Assembly: GCA_004138175.2 (NCBI GenBank)
Contig: RYFE02000012.1
Span: forward strand, 1 to 64,000
DNA length: 64,000 nt
Direction: 5' to 3'
From: Chloroflexales bacterium ZM16-3
GTDB taxonomy: Bacteria; Chloroflexota; Chloroflexia; Chloroflexales; Chloroflexaceae
In this document: in pieces, positions 1 through 9,698 of the stretch
Layout: the number at the start of each line of letters is the position of its first letter
How positions within the stretch are numbered: the first letter of the stretch is position 1
Program-made: the position numbers and the translations under genes
Notes under the pieces: generated by a model
Databases searched by the model: none
Told to the model about the DNA's origin: nothing
The model's input: only the letters and a program-made list of their open reading frames with translations

Positions 1-251
1 TCACGAACCGATTCCGAATATAAGCGAACGCTAAGGGATGGGCGTCTGCTCCAGGCATCTGACGCAGAGGGGTTGCGCACCGAGAATCCGGGGGCGCACC
101 CATAGGAATTTTCATGGAAGCATTTCCATGATGCACTGCCAGCTGTCCGATAATGCGCGCGCTATCCCCAGTTTGTCTCGGCGCGCCTGTAGCGTGTCGG
201 TGGCGCTCAGAGCGGGGCGCGGGAGGGTTGCCCTCCCGCGCCCCGCCTCGC
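1..251. other. Gene-free left edge
   Basis: No convincing coding region. It holds the terminator hairpin of the macroglobulin gene near its right end and a short inverted repeat around 113-130 (CATGGAA / TTCCATG). Nothing else recognisable. Confidence 0.5.
212..246 (-). terminator. Hairpin after the alpha-2-macroglobulin gene
   Basis: A perfect 16-bp GC-rich stem (212-227 with 231-246) with a TTG loop lies just past the TAA stop at 252-254. There is no strong U-tract, so it may instead be a 3'-end-stabilising palindrome. Confidence 0.6.
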
Positions 252-3200
252 TTACGGCGTCGTCACCGTGAACGTCGCCCCGTCGCTGCGCCCGAACACC
301 TCGGGCTGGTAGGTGCGCATGGCCCTGGTCGGCAGCGTCTGGAAGACGCCGGGCGTGGTGGCGCGGGCCAGGTAGCTGTAGGTGTACGTGCCGCGCGGCA
401 GGTCGCTGGCGAAGAGGGCCACCCGGTTGTCGCGCACCTCGGTGCGGCCGAAGTACCACCAGTAGGGCCGCCCGCTGTCCGTGCTGTCCACCTGCGGGTC
501 GCGCGCGGCGGCGCTGCTCGTCTTCAGGCTGGTGTCCAGCGCCTCCAGCCCCGCCGGCAGCATGTCCTCGACCATAAAGTAGGGCATGTCCTCCGGCACG
601 GTCAGGGTGATCCGCACCTGCACCAGGTCGCCCAGTGCGGCCTGGCTGGTCAGCTGGCCGGTCGGGCTGAGCGTGGCGGTGTCCACCATCACGTACTCGC
701 GGCGCACGCCCACGCCCTGGTCGAGCGCCGTCACGCTGGCCGCATCCTGGTAGCCGCGCATGCGCAGGGTGTAGTAGAGCCGTCCCGCGCCGCTCTGCCC
801 CGCAGCGGCCTGACGCTGCATGCTCAGCCGGCTGTCCGCGCCCTGGGCCAGGTCGGCCAGCTGCACCACCAGGTTAATCGGCGTGTCTAGGTTGTCGCTG
901 TTGACGTTGCCCTCGCTCAGGCTCTTGTCGTTCAGGGCCACCCGGTAGCTGTAGTCACCTTTCAGCTCGCCGCTTTGGGCGATGTACTCCGAGAGCGCCA
1001 GCAGGGTGATCGCGGTCTCCTGGGTGCTCGCCCAGTGGCCCCGGTCGCGCAGGCCCATCAGGTAGCGCACGGCGTTCGGCACCAGGATGCTGTCGGGCTC
1101 GGCCCGCACCAGCGCCTGGAGCGCCAGGGCGGTCGTCCGCGTGTCGCTGCCCATCGTCCAGTAGTCGGCGCGGTCCTCCTCCCAGTGGGCGTCGGTCGTC
1201 CGCATGATCGCCGCGCTGGTCAGGCTATTGGCCAGATCCTTCACCCGCGCATCGTCACCCAGATCCTTCAGGGCCATGAGCAGGTAGGCCCGCCCGTAGA
1301 TGTCCAGCTTGGCCCGCTGGTCGTAGAGAGCCACTGTGCGCCCGCGATCCGCCTGGCCCAGCTCGGCCAGAACGAAGAGCGTGTAGGCCCGCGTGTTTAG
1401 CAGGCTGGCTTCGGGAACGCCCCGGCCCTTGTCTGTGTCGCTGGCGATGGCGTCCTTCAGGTAGGCCACGCCGCGATCAAGCACGGGCTGATCGACGCTG
1501 TAGCCCGCCTTCTTGGCCTCGCTCAGCCCCTGCACCACATAGGCGCTCAGGTAGGGGTCGCTCGGGTCGCTGGCCCACCAGCCCCAGCCGCCGTCGAGCT
1601 GCTGGAGCGCGTAGAGCCGCTGCAGCCCGGTGGCCAGGTTGGTCTCAAGCGACTGCTTGAGCTTGGGGTTGTCTACGCCTAGCTCTTTGTAGAGCCGGTA
1701 GGTCACGGCGTTGGGCAGGAAGGCGCTCACTGTCTGCTCGGTGCAGGCGTAAGGGAAGCTCTGGAGGTAGTCTAGCCCGCCCTGCACGCCTGCCGCCAGC
1801 GAGGGCGCCAGCTCTAGCGTCAGCTCACCCTGCGCCGGGTCGCCCGTCGGCGGGCTGATCGTCTCGACGGTTGTGTCAAGCACCTGCCCGGCGCTCGCCG
1901 ACACCTCGGGCGTCTCGTAGCGCTGCACCGGCAGGCTCATCTCCAGGGCGTCCTGTAGGTCGCCGCCGCTCACGCTCAGGCGCACGGTCACGTCGCCCGC
2001 TCCGCCGACCGTGGCCTTCCAGCGCACCAGCGCCTGGCCGTTGGCCGGCACGCTCACCTGCTGGGCGGCGCTGTCCTGAAGGCTGATCGGCCCACTCCCG
2101 CCGTCGGCCCCGCTCAGGCCGAGGGTCACGGTCGCGTCGATCGGGCTGGCGGTGCTATTCTGCACCACCGCCTGGAGCGTCGGCTGGTCGCCGTCGGTCA
2201 GGAAGCGCGGGAAGCTGGCCCGCACCAGCAGCGGGCGGGTCGCCACCACATCGCTGGTCTGCTGTCCCACCAGGGTGTCCTGCGTTACGCCGCGCGCCGT
2301 CATGCGCCAGGTGGTCAGGCTGTCGGGCAGAGTCACCGTCACGCTGGCGGTGCCGCTGGCGTCGGTGATCAGCCCGGCGTTCCAGTAGGCGGTGTCGGGG
2401 AAGTCGCGCCGCACCAGGGCCGGCGCGCTCAGGCCGCCGCCGCCGCCCTTGGCACCAGCCTCAAGGGCCACGTCCACCCGCTCGCCCAGGGCGATGATCG
2501 ACTGCGCGGTGAAGACGCCCAGCGGGCGCTTCTCGTAGAAGGCCTGGTGCAGGCTGGGGTTCGGGTCGTCGGCCAATGTCAGCACGGCCTTGTCCACCAG
2601 GGCCAGGCTCACCTCGGCGGGCACGCCCTTGCCGCTGTAGTCCTTCGTTGTCACCGTGTAGCTGATGGTGTCGCGCGGGCCTGCCTGCTCCTTGTCGGGG
2701 GTGATGGTGATGCTGAGGTCCTGCTGCTCGGTCGAGACCGGCAGGTTCACCAGGCCCATGCGCATATCGGGCGTGGCCGGGGCCTCGGCGCTGCTCCCGT
2801 CGCCGGCCGGGGTGATCAGCACCACCGACACGTAGACGTTCGGCGCGTAGTCGGCCGTGATCGGCACCTCCAGCAGCTCGGTCGTCCCGGCGATGTTGAG
2901 GATGCGGTGCGTGATCACCTCGCCGCGCTCGACCGTCAACAGTGCGGTGCTGCCCTTGTAGGGGGCCGTCACCAGGATCTTGGCCGTGTCGCCGGGCTTG
3001 TAGCTGGTCTGGTCGGCGATCAGGTCGATCCGGTTCGAGTCATTTATGCCCCAGAAGGCGTCGCCGCCGGCGGCCCAGACGAAGGCGCTGGCCTGGATCG
3101 TCCGCCCGCCGTCGTCCTTGCCGGTCGCGCCGATGCGGTACGAGCCGGCCTGGCGCGGGGTGAAGCTGATCTGCGCCCGGCCCTGCGCATCTGTGATGGC

Positions 3201-6200
3201 CGGGAGGGTCTGCTGTAAGGTGTCGGTGTAGGCCGAGGTGAAGTAGAACTGGCCGTCCGGCCCCTGCTCACGCACGCTGTACCACTCGCGCTGGTAGACG
3301 CCGACCTCTAGCGCCTTACCGCTCACCGGCTGGCCCTGCGGGTCGAGCGTGATCAGGTCAACTTGCTGCGCCTGGCCGATCTGGGCCACGTAACCGTCGG
3401 GGCGCAGGCCGATGTAGAAGGCCCCCACGTGCAGGCGCAGGTCGCCCTGGCCAGCGATCACCTGGCCGTCGATGTCTGTCACCTCGATGTCGAGGGTCAG
3501 CTGGCGGCTGTGCGGGTCGCTGGCGGTGCCGGCTGGCAGGTTCAGGCTGAAGCTACCCTGGGCGTCGGTGGTCGCCTCGCCCTCGGACACCAGCTCGCCG
3601 CCAGCCTGGGGCGGGCCGTCGAACCAGCGGTAGGAGGCGTAGGCGTCGTCGAGGTTCTCGAACTGGTAGCCCGGCGCCGCATCGGCGCTGAAGTAGTAGG
3701 GGTTGGCCAGCAGCCGCCAGTGAACCGGCGCATTGGCCAGCACGCCCCCGGCGAAGTAGCGCGCCGTGGCCGTGGCCGCGATCGGCTCGCCCATCAGCAC
3801 GTCCTCGCGGCCTGGCGTCACCGTGATCTCGAAGACCGGCTTGCGGTACTCGGCCACCGCGAAGCTGCCGTAGGTGCCATAGTACGAGCTGTCGCCCTCT
3901 AGCTGGGCGCTCATGAAGTAGCTGCCCAGGGCCGCGTCCCCGCTCAGCGGCAGGTCGGCGCTGAAGGTGCCGAAGCTGTCTAGCTCGACAGTCGATGAGT
4001 AGACCTGGTTGCCCTCGGCGTCGCTGATCGTCAGGCCAACCGTCTGGTCAGCCCCAGGCAGGCTGTAGCGCCCGTCGTTGTCCTGACGCATCACCCCTTT
4101 GATATGCACCAGCTCGCCGGGCCGGTAGATCGGCCGGTCCGTGCTCAGGCTGCCCACCACTGCGGCATGGTCGATGCTGGCGGGCAGCGAGAAGCTCCAG
4201 GGGTCGATCCCGTCGCTCCAGAAGGTGGTGCCAAAGGCGAAGGGCGCGCCCTCTGCCGACCAGAGGTAGATTGAGTCGTATGAGTTGGCCGCCGCAAAGT
4301 CAGCCTGCACGATCCCGTCGGCGTCGCTGCTTCCCAGATCCGTCACCTCGCCCAGCTTCTGCTCGCCGTCCGCGTAGGTCAGGGTCGCCGCCTGGATGGG
4401 CATGCCCGCCGTCGGCTTGCCGCTGGCCAGGTCAACCGCCCAGACGAAGAGCCTGTCGGCGCTGCGCTTGACCGTCAGGGTGGTCGGGCTGACCAGCATC
4501 AGCTGGCGCTCGATCTGCCCGGCCCCGCGCGCCTCTAGCAGATAGGCCCCGGCGTCGAGCTTGCCCATGTCGAGCAGGGTCAGGTTGACCCGGTTGCGTG
4601 GCCCCTGCGGCGCGAGCGTGTCGCTCTTGATCGCGCCGCCCGTCGGCGCGAAATCTCGCCACCGCTGGCCGTCCTGGCTGGCCGCGATCAGCTCGCCCAG
4701 CTGGGCGCGATCAACCTTGTAGAGGTCATAGCTCACGCTGTCGATGTTCACCGTCTGGAGCGGGACGCGCGCCGCCGCGTAGCTACTATAGGTCATCAGG
4801 TGGCCGCCGCCCACGATGCTCAGCGACGGTAGCAGCGGCGCGGTGCGGAAGCCGAAGCTCACGTCCTGGCCGAGCGTGCTGCCGTACTCGTCCTTCGCCG
4901 CCGCGCCCACGCTGACCGTGTAGTCGCGCTCGGCCTCCATGTTCAGGTAGAGGTAGATCTCGCCGTTGTAGGTGCTGGTGTAGATCGAGGTTGGCTGCGG
5001 GTTGATCGTCAGGTTCTTCTGCACCGAGGCCCAGTCCATCGGCTCGCTGAAGTGCAGTGTGACCGAGTCGTTCACGCTGACGCTCTGCGCGCCGTTGGCG
5101 GGCGTGCTGTCGATCAGGGCTGGCAGCGGGGCCACCGTGAAGGTGGCCGAGAAGGGCTGGGCCAGGGCCGCGCCGCCCTGGGCGGATCGCGCGCTGGTGC
5201 GCACGATCAGGCTGTAGATCGCGCCGCGCGTCAGCGGGGCGGCCGGTGTGAATGTCACCGTGAAGCCGCTCACGTAGGGGTTGTCGCCATCCTGGCCGCC
5301 CTGGCGCAGAACCTGGGCCGGTTTCGTCGCCACCGACAGGCTGCCCGGCACGCTGGCCCCGCTGGGGTCGAGCAGGGCCACCGCGCCGCCCAGGCTGCCC
5401 ATGTCCATCGGCTGGTTGAACACAATGCTCAGCGGCGCGCTCGGGCTGGCGAATGCCTCCCCGTCAGCCGGGAGCGAGCCATAGACGAGCGGGGCCACCG
5501 TGGTGAAGCTCCAGCTGAAGGCGTCGCGCAGCTGCCCGCCGGTCTGGTCGGCCAGCCCCGCCGCCACGCTGGCCGTGTAGGTGGTAGCTGGCTCCAGCGG
5601 CGTCGTCGGCGAGATGATAAAGGTGCTGGTGTCGAGCCAGCGGCCCACGCCCGCCACCGCCGGGCTGATCGTCAGCGGCTGCGGCAGGCCCGCCTGCTGG
5701 CTGGGGGTGACCAGCGCCACCACCGGGTGGTTGAAGTGGACGGCGATCTGCTGGGTGGTGGTGATCACATCGGCTGCGTCAGCGGCGGGGATCACCTGAG
5801 CGATGGCCAGGTCGCCGATCACGCCAAACTCCCAGCTCAGCGCCTCGCTATTGATCGCCGCGCCGCTGGCTGCCAGCACGCCCGGCTCAATCGTCGCCAG
5901 ATAGCGCCCGCCCCGCGTGAGCGCCGCCGTCGGCTTGAAGATAAAGCTGTCGGCCTGGGCCTCCACCGTGCCAGGCACCGCCTTGCCGCTGGCCGCATCA
6001 ACCAGCGTAAAGCGCTGCGCCGCCGAGGACACGTCCACATCGCGGGCCAACTGCACCTCAACCGGCTGCCCGGCGGCCACATCCTGCTCCTGGTCGAAGG
6101 GCCGCGTCGAGGCCAGCACGCTGGCCGCCGTGCTGAAGCTCCAGCTGTAGGGATTCTCCATCCGGGCCAGGCCATCGGCGCTCACCTGGGCAGGCACCGT

Positions 6201-6866
6201 CACCTGATACGTCGTCGCGGCGCCCCAGCCGCCCTCGGGCGAGAAGCTGTAGCGCGTGGGCGAGAGCCACTGGCCCGCCCCGGCGACGCTCGGCGCGAAG
6301 GCCAGCGGCTGCGGCAGGTCGGCGCTCTTGCGCGGGTCCTCGGCCGCCGCCCGCACCTGCTCCTCGCTCACTACCGGCGAGTCGAAGATCACGGTCAGCG
6401 GCGCGTTCTCTGCGATCTCCTTCGCCCCATCCTGCGGGCCGACCTCGGCCACGGCCACGAAGGGCTGCGTGGTGAAGCGTGCGCTCACCGGCTGCTCAAG
6501 CGCCCGCCCGAAGGTGTTCTTCACCGCGCCGATGCGCAAGCTGTAGTCCGCGCCATAGGTCAGCCCGCCCGTAGGCTGGATCGTCACCGTGGCACCCGAG
6601 GCGCTGGCCGTGAACGGCGCAGGCGGGTCGAGCGCAAGAGCATCTGCGAGCGAAGATTCCTGAACCGGCTGGTCGAAGGTAACGATGATCGCGGCCTGCG
6701 GGTTGGCGTGCTGCGACCCATCGGCAGGGCTGACGCTCAGCACCTGCGGGCCGCGCAGCAGCTGCGGGCCGACGGCGACCCCGCCGCCGATCAGGCCGAC
6801 AACCACAACGACCGCCAGGGCGATCAGCCCGCCGCGTACAGTGAGGAGAGAGCGAAGACGACTCAT
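252..6866 (-). CDS. Alpha-2-macroglobulin family protein (large, membrane-anchored)
   Basis: Predicted 2204-residue bacterial alpha-2-macroglobulin, a periplasmic or surface protease trap. The start at 6866 (MSRLRSLL) follows AGAGGAA at 5-nt spacing; the frame stays open about 31 codons further but without an SD. Residues 9-30 form a hydrophobic anchor with no lipobox cysteine, unlike lipoprotein macroglobulins of Proteobacteria. Residues ~35-700 are a string of SbsA/Big_5-type Ig-like repeats, many opening with 'P.DG' and containing 'F..PV'. An MG2-like segment (RPIYRPGE) starts near residue 910, and the A2M domain (LPDSLTTWRMTA) lies near 1510. The thioester motif CTEQ is at Cys1708, inside a helical toroid domain. 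It lies downstream of pbpC, the same pairing as E. coli pbpC-yfhM, which suggests protection when peptidoglycan is breached. The long Ig-like front is the unusual part. Confidence 0.93.
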   Translation of the reverse strand: MSRLRSLLTVRGGLIALAVVVVVGLIGGGVAVGPQLLRGPQVLSVSPADGSQHANPQAAIIVTFDQPVQESSLADALALDPPAPFTASASGATVTIQPTGGLTYGADYSLRIGAVKNTFGRALEQPVSARFTTQPFVAVAEVGPQDGAKEIAENAPLTVIFDSPVVSEEQVRAAAEDPRKSADLPQPLAFAPSVAGAGQWLSPTRYSFSPEGGWGAATTYQVTVPAQVSADGLARMENPYSWSFSTAASVLASTRPFDQEQDVAAGQPVEVQLARDVDVSSAAQRFTLVDAASGKAVPGTVEAQADSFIFKPTAALTRGGRYLATIEPGVLAASGAAINSEALSWEFGVIGDLAIAQVIPAADAADVITTTQQIAVHFNHPVVALVTPSQQAGLPQPLTISPAVAGVGRWLDTSTFIISPTTPLEPATTYTASVAAGLADQTGGQLRDAFSWSFTTVAPLVYGSLPADGEAFASPSAPLSIVFNQPMDMGSLGGAVALLDPSGASVPGSLSVATKPAQVLRQGGQDGDNPYVSGFTVTFTPAAPLTRGAIYSLIVRTSARSAQGGAALAQPFSATFTVAPLPALIDSTPANGAQSVSVNDSVTLHFSEPMDWASVQKNLTINPQPTSIYTSTYNGEIYLYLNMEAERDYTVSVGAAAKDEYGSTLGQDVSFGFRTAPLLPSLSIVGGGHLMTYSSYAAARVPLQTVNIDSVSYDLYKVDRAQLGELIAASQDGQRWRDFAPTGGAIKSDTLAPQGPRNRVNLTLLDMGKLDAGAYLLEARGAGQIERQLMLVSPTTLTVKRSADRLFVWAVDLASGKPTAGMPIQAATLTYADGEQKLGEVTDLGSSDADGIVQADFAAANSYDSIYLWSAEGAPFAFGTTFWSDGIDPWSFSLPASIDHAAVVGSLSTDRPIYRPGELVHIKGVMRQDNDGRYSLPGADQTVGLTISDAEGNQVYSSTVELDSFGTFSADLPLSGDAALGSYFMSAQLEGDSSYYGTYGSFAVAEYRKPVFEITVTPGREDVLMGEPIAATATARYFAGGVLANAPVHWRLLANPYYFSADAAPGYQFENLDDAYASYRWFDGPPQAGGELVSEGEATTDAQGSFSLNLPAGTASDPHSRQLTLDIEVTDIDGQVIAGQGDLRLHVGAFYIGLRPDGYVAQIGQAQQVDLITLDPQGQPVSGKALEVGVYQREWYSVREQGPDGQFYFTSAYTDTLQQTLPAITDAQGRAQISFTPRQAGSYRIGATGKDDGGRTIQASAFVWAAGGDAFWGINDSNRIDLIADQTSYKPGDTAKILVTAPYKGSTALLTVERGEVITHRILNIAGTTELLEVPITADYAPNVYVSVVLITPAGDGSSAEAPATPDMRMGLVNLPVSTEQQDLSITITPDKEQAGPRDTISYTVTTKDYSGKGVPAEVSLALVDKAVLTLADDPNPSLHQAFYEKRPLGVFTAQSIIALGERVDVALEAGAKGGGGGLSAPALVRRDFPDTAYWNAGLITDASGTASVTVTLPDSLTTWRMTARGVTQDTLVGQQTSDVVATRPLLVRASFPRFLTDGDQPTLQAVVQNSTASPIDATVTLGLSGADGGSGPISLQDSAAQQVSVPANGQALVRWKATVGGAGDVTVRLSVSGGDLQDALEMSLPVQRYETPEVSASAGQVLDTTVETISPPTGDPAQGELTLELAPSLAAGVQGGLDYLQSFPYACTEQTVSAFLPNAVTYRLYKELGVDNPKLKQSLETNLATGLQRLYALQQLDGGWGWWASDPSDPYLSAYVVQGLSEAKKAGYSVDQPVLDRGVAYLKDAIASDTDKGRGVPEASLLNTRAYTLFVLAELGQADRGRTVALYDQRAKLDIYGRAYLLMALKDLGDDARVKDLANSLTSAAIMRTTDAHWEEDRADYWTMGSDTRTTALALQALVRAEPDSILVPNAVRYLMGLRDRGHWASTQETAITLLALSEYIAQSGELKGDYSYRVALNDKSLSEGNVNSDNLDTPINLVVQLADLAQGADSRLSMQRQAAAGQSGAGRLYYTLRMRGYQDAASVTALDQGVGVRREYVMVDTATLSPTGQLTSQAALGDLVQVRITLTVPEDMPYFMVEDMLPAGLEALDTSLKTSSAAARDPQVDSTDSGRPYWWYFGRTEVRDNRVALFASDLPRGTYTYSYLARATTPGVFQTLPTRAMRTYQPEVFGRSDGATFTVTTP

Positions 6867-6991
6867 AAGGATTCCTCTCGGTGGGGGTGTGGGGGCGCGG
6901 AGCCGCCCCCACGATATTTTTTGTTCTGGTTTGGCGGCGAAGCCGCCAAACCAGAACAAAAAGCAGGTCTGGGGCGCAGCCCCAGAAAGCC
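6867..6991 (-). other. pbpC-macroglobulin intergenic region
   Basis: 125 bp with two hairpins: a 21-bp perfect stem (6918-6962) and a short CTGGGGC/GCCCCAG stem near 6969-6986. No promoter stands out. The hairpins could tune read-through from pbpC into the macroglobulin gene. Confidence 0.4.
6918..6962. repeat. Perfect palindrome, 21-bp arms
   Basis: Arms 6918-6938 and 6942-6962 with a GAA loop. The A/T-rich ends (five T and five A) give terminator potential in either direction. It sits between two genes read on the minus strand. Confidence 0.7.
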
Positions 6992-9493
6992 TTATCTGAT
7001 CACCGTAAAGCGCACCTCGGCGCTGCGGACGCCGTCCGCCTCCACCCAGGCCCGATGCTCACCCGGCGCAAGCTGCCAGAAGGCGCGGTAGGGCGGCCCG
7101 CTAAGATCTGCGATCTGCTCTCCATCAATGACGATGGAGAGGCTAGAATTTGTTCCCCCGCTGATCGCCTGGATCACGATCTGCTGTCGTTCGGCCGGCA
7201 CCCCCGCGCTGATCTGGTAGGTCGCCCCGTCAGCCGGGCTGATCAGCGCCGGGCCAGATGCTGTGTCCTGCGGTGATCCGCCGCCCTGTGGCGCAGGCTG
7301 CGCGGGGCCGTCGGCCAGTCTACAGACCTGCCTTGGCGGCGGCGGGATGCCGTTCTCCGCGCCCCACGCCTCGGCCTCGGGCGGCAGCAGCCGAAAGATC
7401 CGCGTCGTTGTTCGGCCTGTCGGGTAGCCCGCTGGGGCGCGGCAGCCCAGCAGCATATCGACCCGCACCGCCACATGCGCCGTGTCGGCCTGCTGCGGCT
7501 CCGTCCCCGCCACAAAGCGCTCAAGCCTAGTTGCCGGGCATGCTGGCCCAGGCAGCATGCCGCCCTCGGCGCACACGCTCAGCTCGATGATCCCCGCCGG
7601 GCGGGCGAAGTCGCGCGGCGGCAGGTCACGGTGCGCAGCCAGCATCACATCGTGCCAGATCGGCCCGGCCCCACTGATCCCGCTCACATCCTGCATCGGC
7701 TCGCCGTTGGCGTTGCCCACCCACACCCCCACCACCCGATCCGGCGTGTAGCCCACCGTCCAGTTATCGCGCCAGTCAGTCGTCGTGCCCGTCTTCGCCG
7801 CCGCCGGACGGCCAATATCCAGCGGGCTCTCCGCGCCAAACGCCCGCATCCTAGCGTACCTGTCCGAGAGGATGTCGCTGATCAGGTAGGCCACCTGCGG
7901 CGAGAGGGCTGGCTCAGGCCCGGCGTGCCCCGGCGTCGCCGTGCCAGAGATTGACATAACAGAATAAGGCGTCACCCGACTGCCGCCGTTGGCAAAGGCC
8001 GCGAAGGCCGCCGTCAGCTCCAGCGGCCGCAGCTCGCCGCTGCCCAAGGTCAGCGAGAGCCCATAGCGCCCCGAGTCCTGGCCGAGCGAGGTGATGCCCA
8101 GGCGCTGGGCCATCTCCAGCAGGGCTGGCACGCCCACATAATCCAAGGTGCGCACTGCCGCCACATTCGAGGAGGTCGCCAGCGCCTCGCGCAGGCTAAG
8201 CGGGCCGTGGTAGCTGGCGTCATAGTTCTCCGGCGCGTATGGTCGGCCCTCGCGGGTCGGGAAGGAGCTAGGCACATCAAGGATCTCAGTCGTCGGCGTC
8301 CAGCCGCGCTCCAGCGCGGCCGCATAGGTCAGCGGCTTGATCGCCGAGCCGGGCTGGCGCAGGGCCAGGGCACCATTCACCTGCCCGGCGCTCGCCCCAT
8401 CGGCGAAGTCCGGGCTACCCACCATCGCAAGAATCGCGCCATCGCTCGGGTCCAGCACCACCACCGCGCCATTGCTCACCCCGTGGGGCTGGCCGCCATC
8501 GCGGGGACTGTTCAGCCGGTCGATCTGGCGGCGCAGGATCTCCTGGGCCGCGTCCTGCACGTCAGCGTCCAAGGTCGTGGTGATCGTCAGGCCGCCGCGC
8601 AGCAGCAGGTCGGGGCCAAGCTCGGCGCTGAGCGTATCGAGCACATAGCCCACAAAGTGCGGGGCGCGCATCTCGGGGGCCGAGCCGCTCAGCTGGAGCG
8701 GCTCGGCCTTCGCCTGCGCCGCCTCATCGGCGCTGATGAATCCGGCCCGCGCCATCGCATCGAGCACCTGGGCCTGGCGAGCCGTGGCCAGATCCGGCTG
8801 GCTCAGCGGGTCGTAGCGACCGGGCGCCTGAGGCAGCCCGGCCAGCAGCGCCGACTCGGCCAGATCCAGGTCGCGGGCCGGCTTGCCGAAGGTGCGCTGG
8901 GCCGCCGCATCCACTCCGTAGCTCATCCCGCCGTAGTAGACCTGGTTCAGGTACATAGCCAGGATATCGCCCTTGCTGAAGCTGGCGTTCAGCTTGAGCG
9001 CCAGCACCGCCTCGCGCAGCTTGCGCCCGAGGCTCTGCGCGCGGGCCTCCTGCGGGTCAAGCAGGATCGTGCGGGCCAGTTGCTGGCTGATCGTCGATCC
9101 GCCAGCCACGATCTGGCCGCTGCGCAGGTTCTGCCATGCCGCCCGCGCGATCCCGCGCAGGTCCACGCCGGGGTTCTGGTAGAAGCTGGCGTCCTCCACC
9201 GCCACCGTAGCCTGCTGGAGGGCCAGCGGAATCTCCGCCAGCGGCACCGGCCGCTGCCGCCCGCTCAGCGGGTCGGGCACCGCGTAGAGCAGCCTGCCGC
9301 TACGGTCGAGGATGCGCGTGTTCCCCAGGCTCGCCCGCGCCCGGATCTGCCCCGGCTCTGGCAGCGGCGTGGAAACCCATAGGTAGCCGCCCAGCAGCAG
9401 TCCAGCCAGCAGCAGCCCGCCGCCCCCCCGCACCAGGAGCCGCAGCAGTCGGCGATAGCGCGGCGCACGCGGAATGGTTGCTTGACGTGACAT
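6992..9493 (-). CDS. pbpC: Penicillin-binding protein 1C (bifunctional glycosyltransferase/transpeptidase)
   Basis: 833 residues from ATG 9493 (MSRQATIP), preceded by GGGGA. Upstream codons are translated repeat DNA (ESGVRSQESG), so the longer start is rejected. A signal anchor lies at residues ~15-42. The GT51 glycosyltransferase follows, with EDASFYQNPGVD near residue 99; the histidine usual in this motif is Asn here. The transpeptidase has SAIK near 382, SSN, and KTG near 566. A class-1C-type C-terminal beta domain (BiPBP_C-like) ends the protein. The enzyme polymerises lipid II and cross-links peptidoglycan at the outer membrane face. It precedes the macroglobulin gene, a conserved pairing in many bacteria. 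Confidence 0.94.
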   Translation of the reverse strand: MSRQATIPRAPRYRRLLRLLVRGGGGLLLAGLLLGGYLWVSTPLPEPGQIRARASLGNTRILDRSGRLLYAVPDPLSGRQRPVPLAEIPLALQQATVAVEDASFYQNPGVDLRGIARAAWQNLRSGQIVAGGSTISQQLARTILLDPQEARAQSLGRKLREAVLALKLNASFSKGDILAMYLNQVYYGGMSYGVDAAAQRTFGKPARDLDLAESALLAGLPQAPGRYDPLSQPDLATARQAQVLDAMARAGFISADEAAQAKAEPLQLSGSAPEMRAPHFVGYVLDTLSAELGPDLLLRGGLTITTTLDADVQDAAQEILRRQIDRLNSPRDGGQPHGVSNGAVVVLDPSDGAILAMVGSPDFADGASAGQVNGALALRQPGSAIKPLTYAAALERGWTPTTEILDVPSSFPTREGRPYAPENYDASYHGPLSLREALATSSNVAAVRTLDYVGVPALLEMAQRLGITSLGQDSGRYGLSLTLGSGELRPLELTAAFAAFANGGSRVTPYSVMSISGTATPGHAGPEPALSPQVAYLISDILSDRYARMRAFGAESPLDIGRPAAAKTGTTTDWRDNWTVGYTPDRVVGVWVGNANGEPMQDVSGISGAGPIWHDVMLAAHRDLPPRDFARPAGIIELSVCAEGGMLPGPACPATRLERFVAGTEPQQADTAHVAVRVDMLLGCRAPAGYPTGRTTTRIFRLLPPEAEAWGAENGIPPPPRQVCRLADGPAQPAPQGGGSPQDTASGPALISPADGATYQISAGVPAERQQIVIQAISGGTNSSLSIVIDGEQIADLSGPPYRAFWQLAPGEHRAWVEADGVRSAEVRFTVIR

Positions 9494-9500
9494 GATCCCC

Positions 9501-9540
9501 GACTCCTGACTCCTGACTCCTGACTCCTGGCCCCCAACCC
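9501..9540. repeat. GACTCCT heptanucleotide tandem repeat
   Basis: About four direct copies of GACTCCT followed by a CCCCCAACCCCC tail, immediately upstream of the pbpC start. The same family recurs at 19918-20030, 20921-20982 and 21032-21063. It resembles cyanobacterial STRR heptanucleotide repeats. Confidence 0.85.
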
Positions 9541-9610
9541 CCGAATCATAGCACTCCGCACAACACTCGTACCCTGACGCCCACATCACGCCCGGCTGAG
9601 CGCATAGCTG

Positions 9611-9640
9611 TCGGCTATCGGCTATCGGCTATCGGCTATC
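9611..9640. repeat. CGGCTAT heptanucleotide tandem repeat
   Basis: Four copies of a 7-bp unit (TCGGCTA) between divergent pbpC and the cyclophilin gene. The reverse-complement family (GATAGCC) recurs at 48574-48599. Confidence 0.85.
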
Positions 9641-9652
9641 TCTTCCCCGTGC

Positions 9653-9658
9653 TATAAT
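9653..9658 (+). promoter_or_regulatory. -10 element for the cyclophilin gene
   Basis: Consensus TATAAT, 40 bp before the GTG start. No good -35 is visible because the upstream side is heptanucleotide repeat. Confidence 0.45.
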
Positions 9659-9698
9659 GCCGCCGTCATTTGTAACGGCATAAAGTAAGGAGTGACGT

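Noticed and set aside
5052-7091. Long plus-strand open frame (679 codons) opposite the macroglobulin gene
   Set aside because: High-GC antisense shadow: His/Arg/Gly-rich composition, no domain, and the minus strand has a clear family.
8207-9382. Plus-strand 391-codon open frame opposite pbpC
   Set aside because: Shadow of pbpC; no ribosome site and shadow-type composition.
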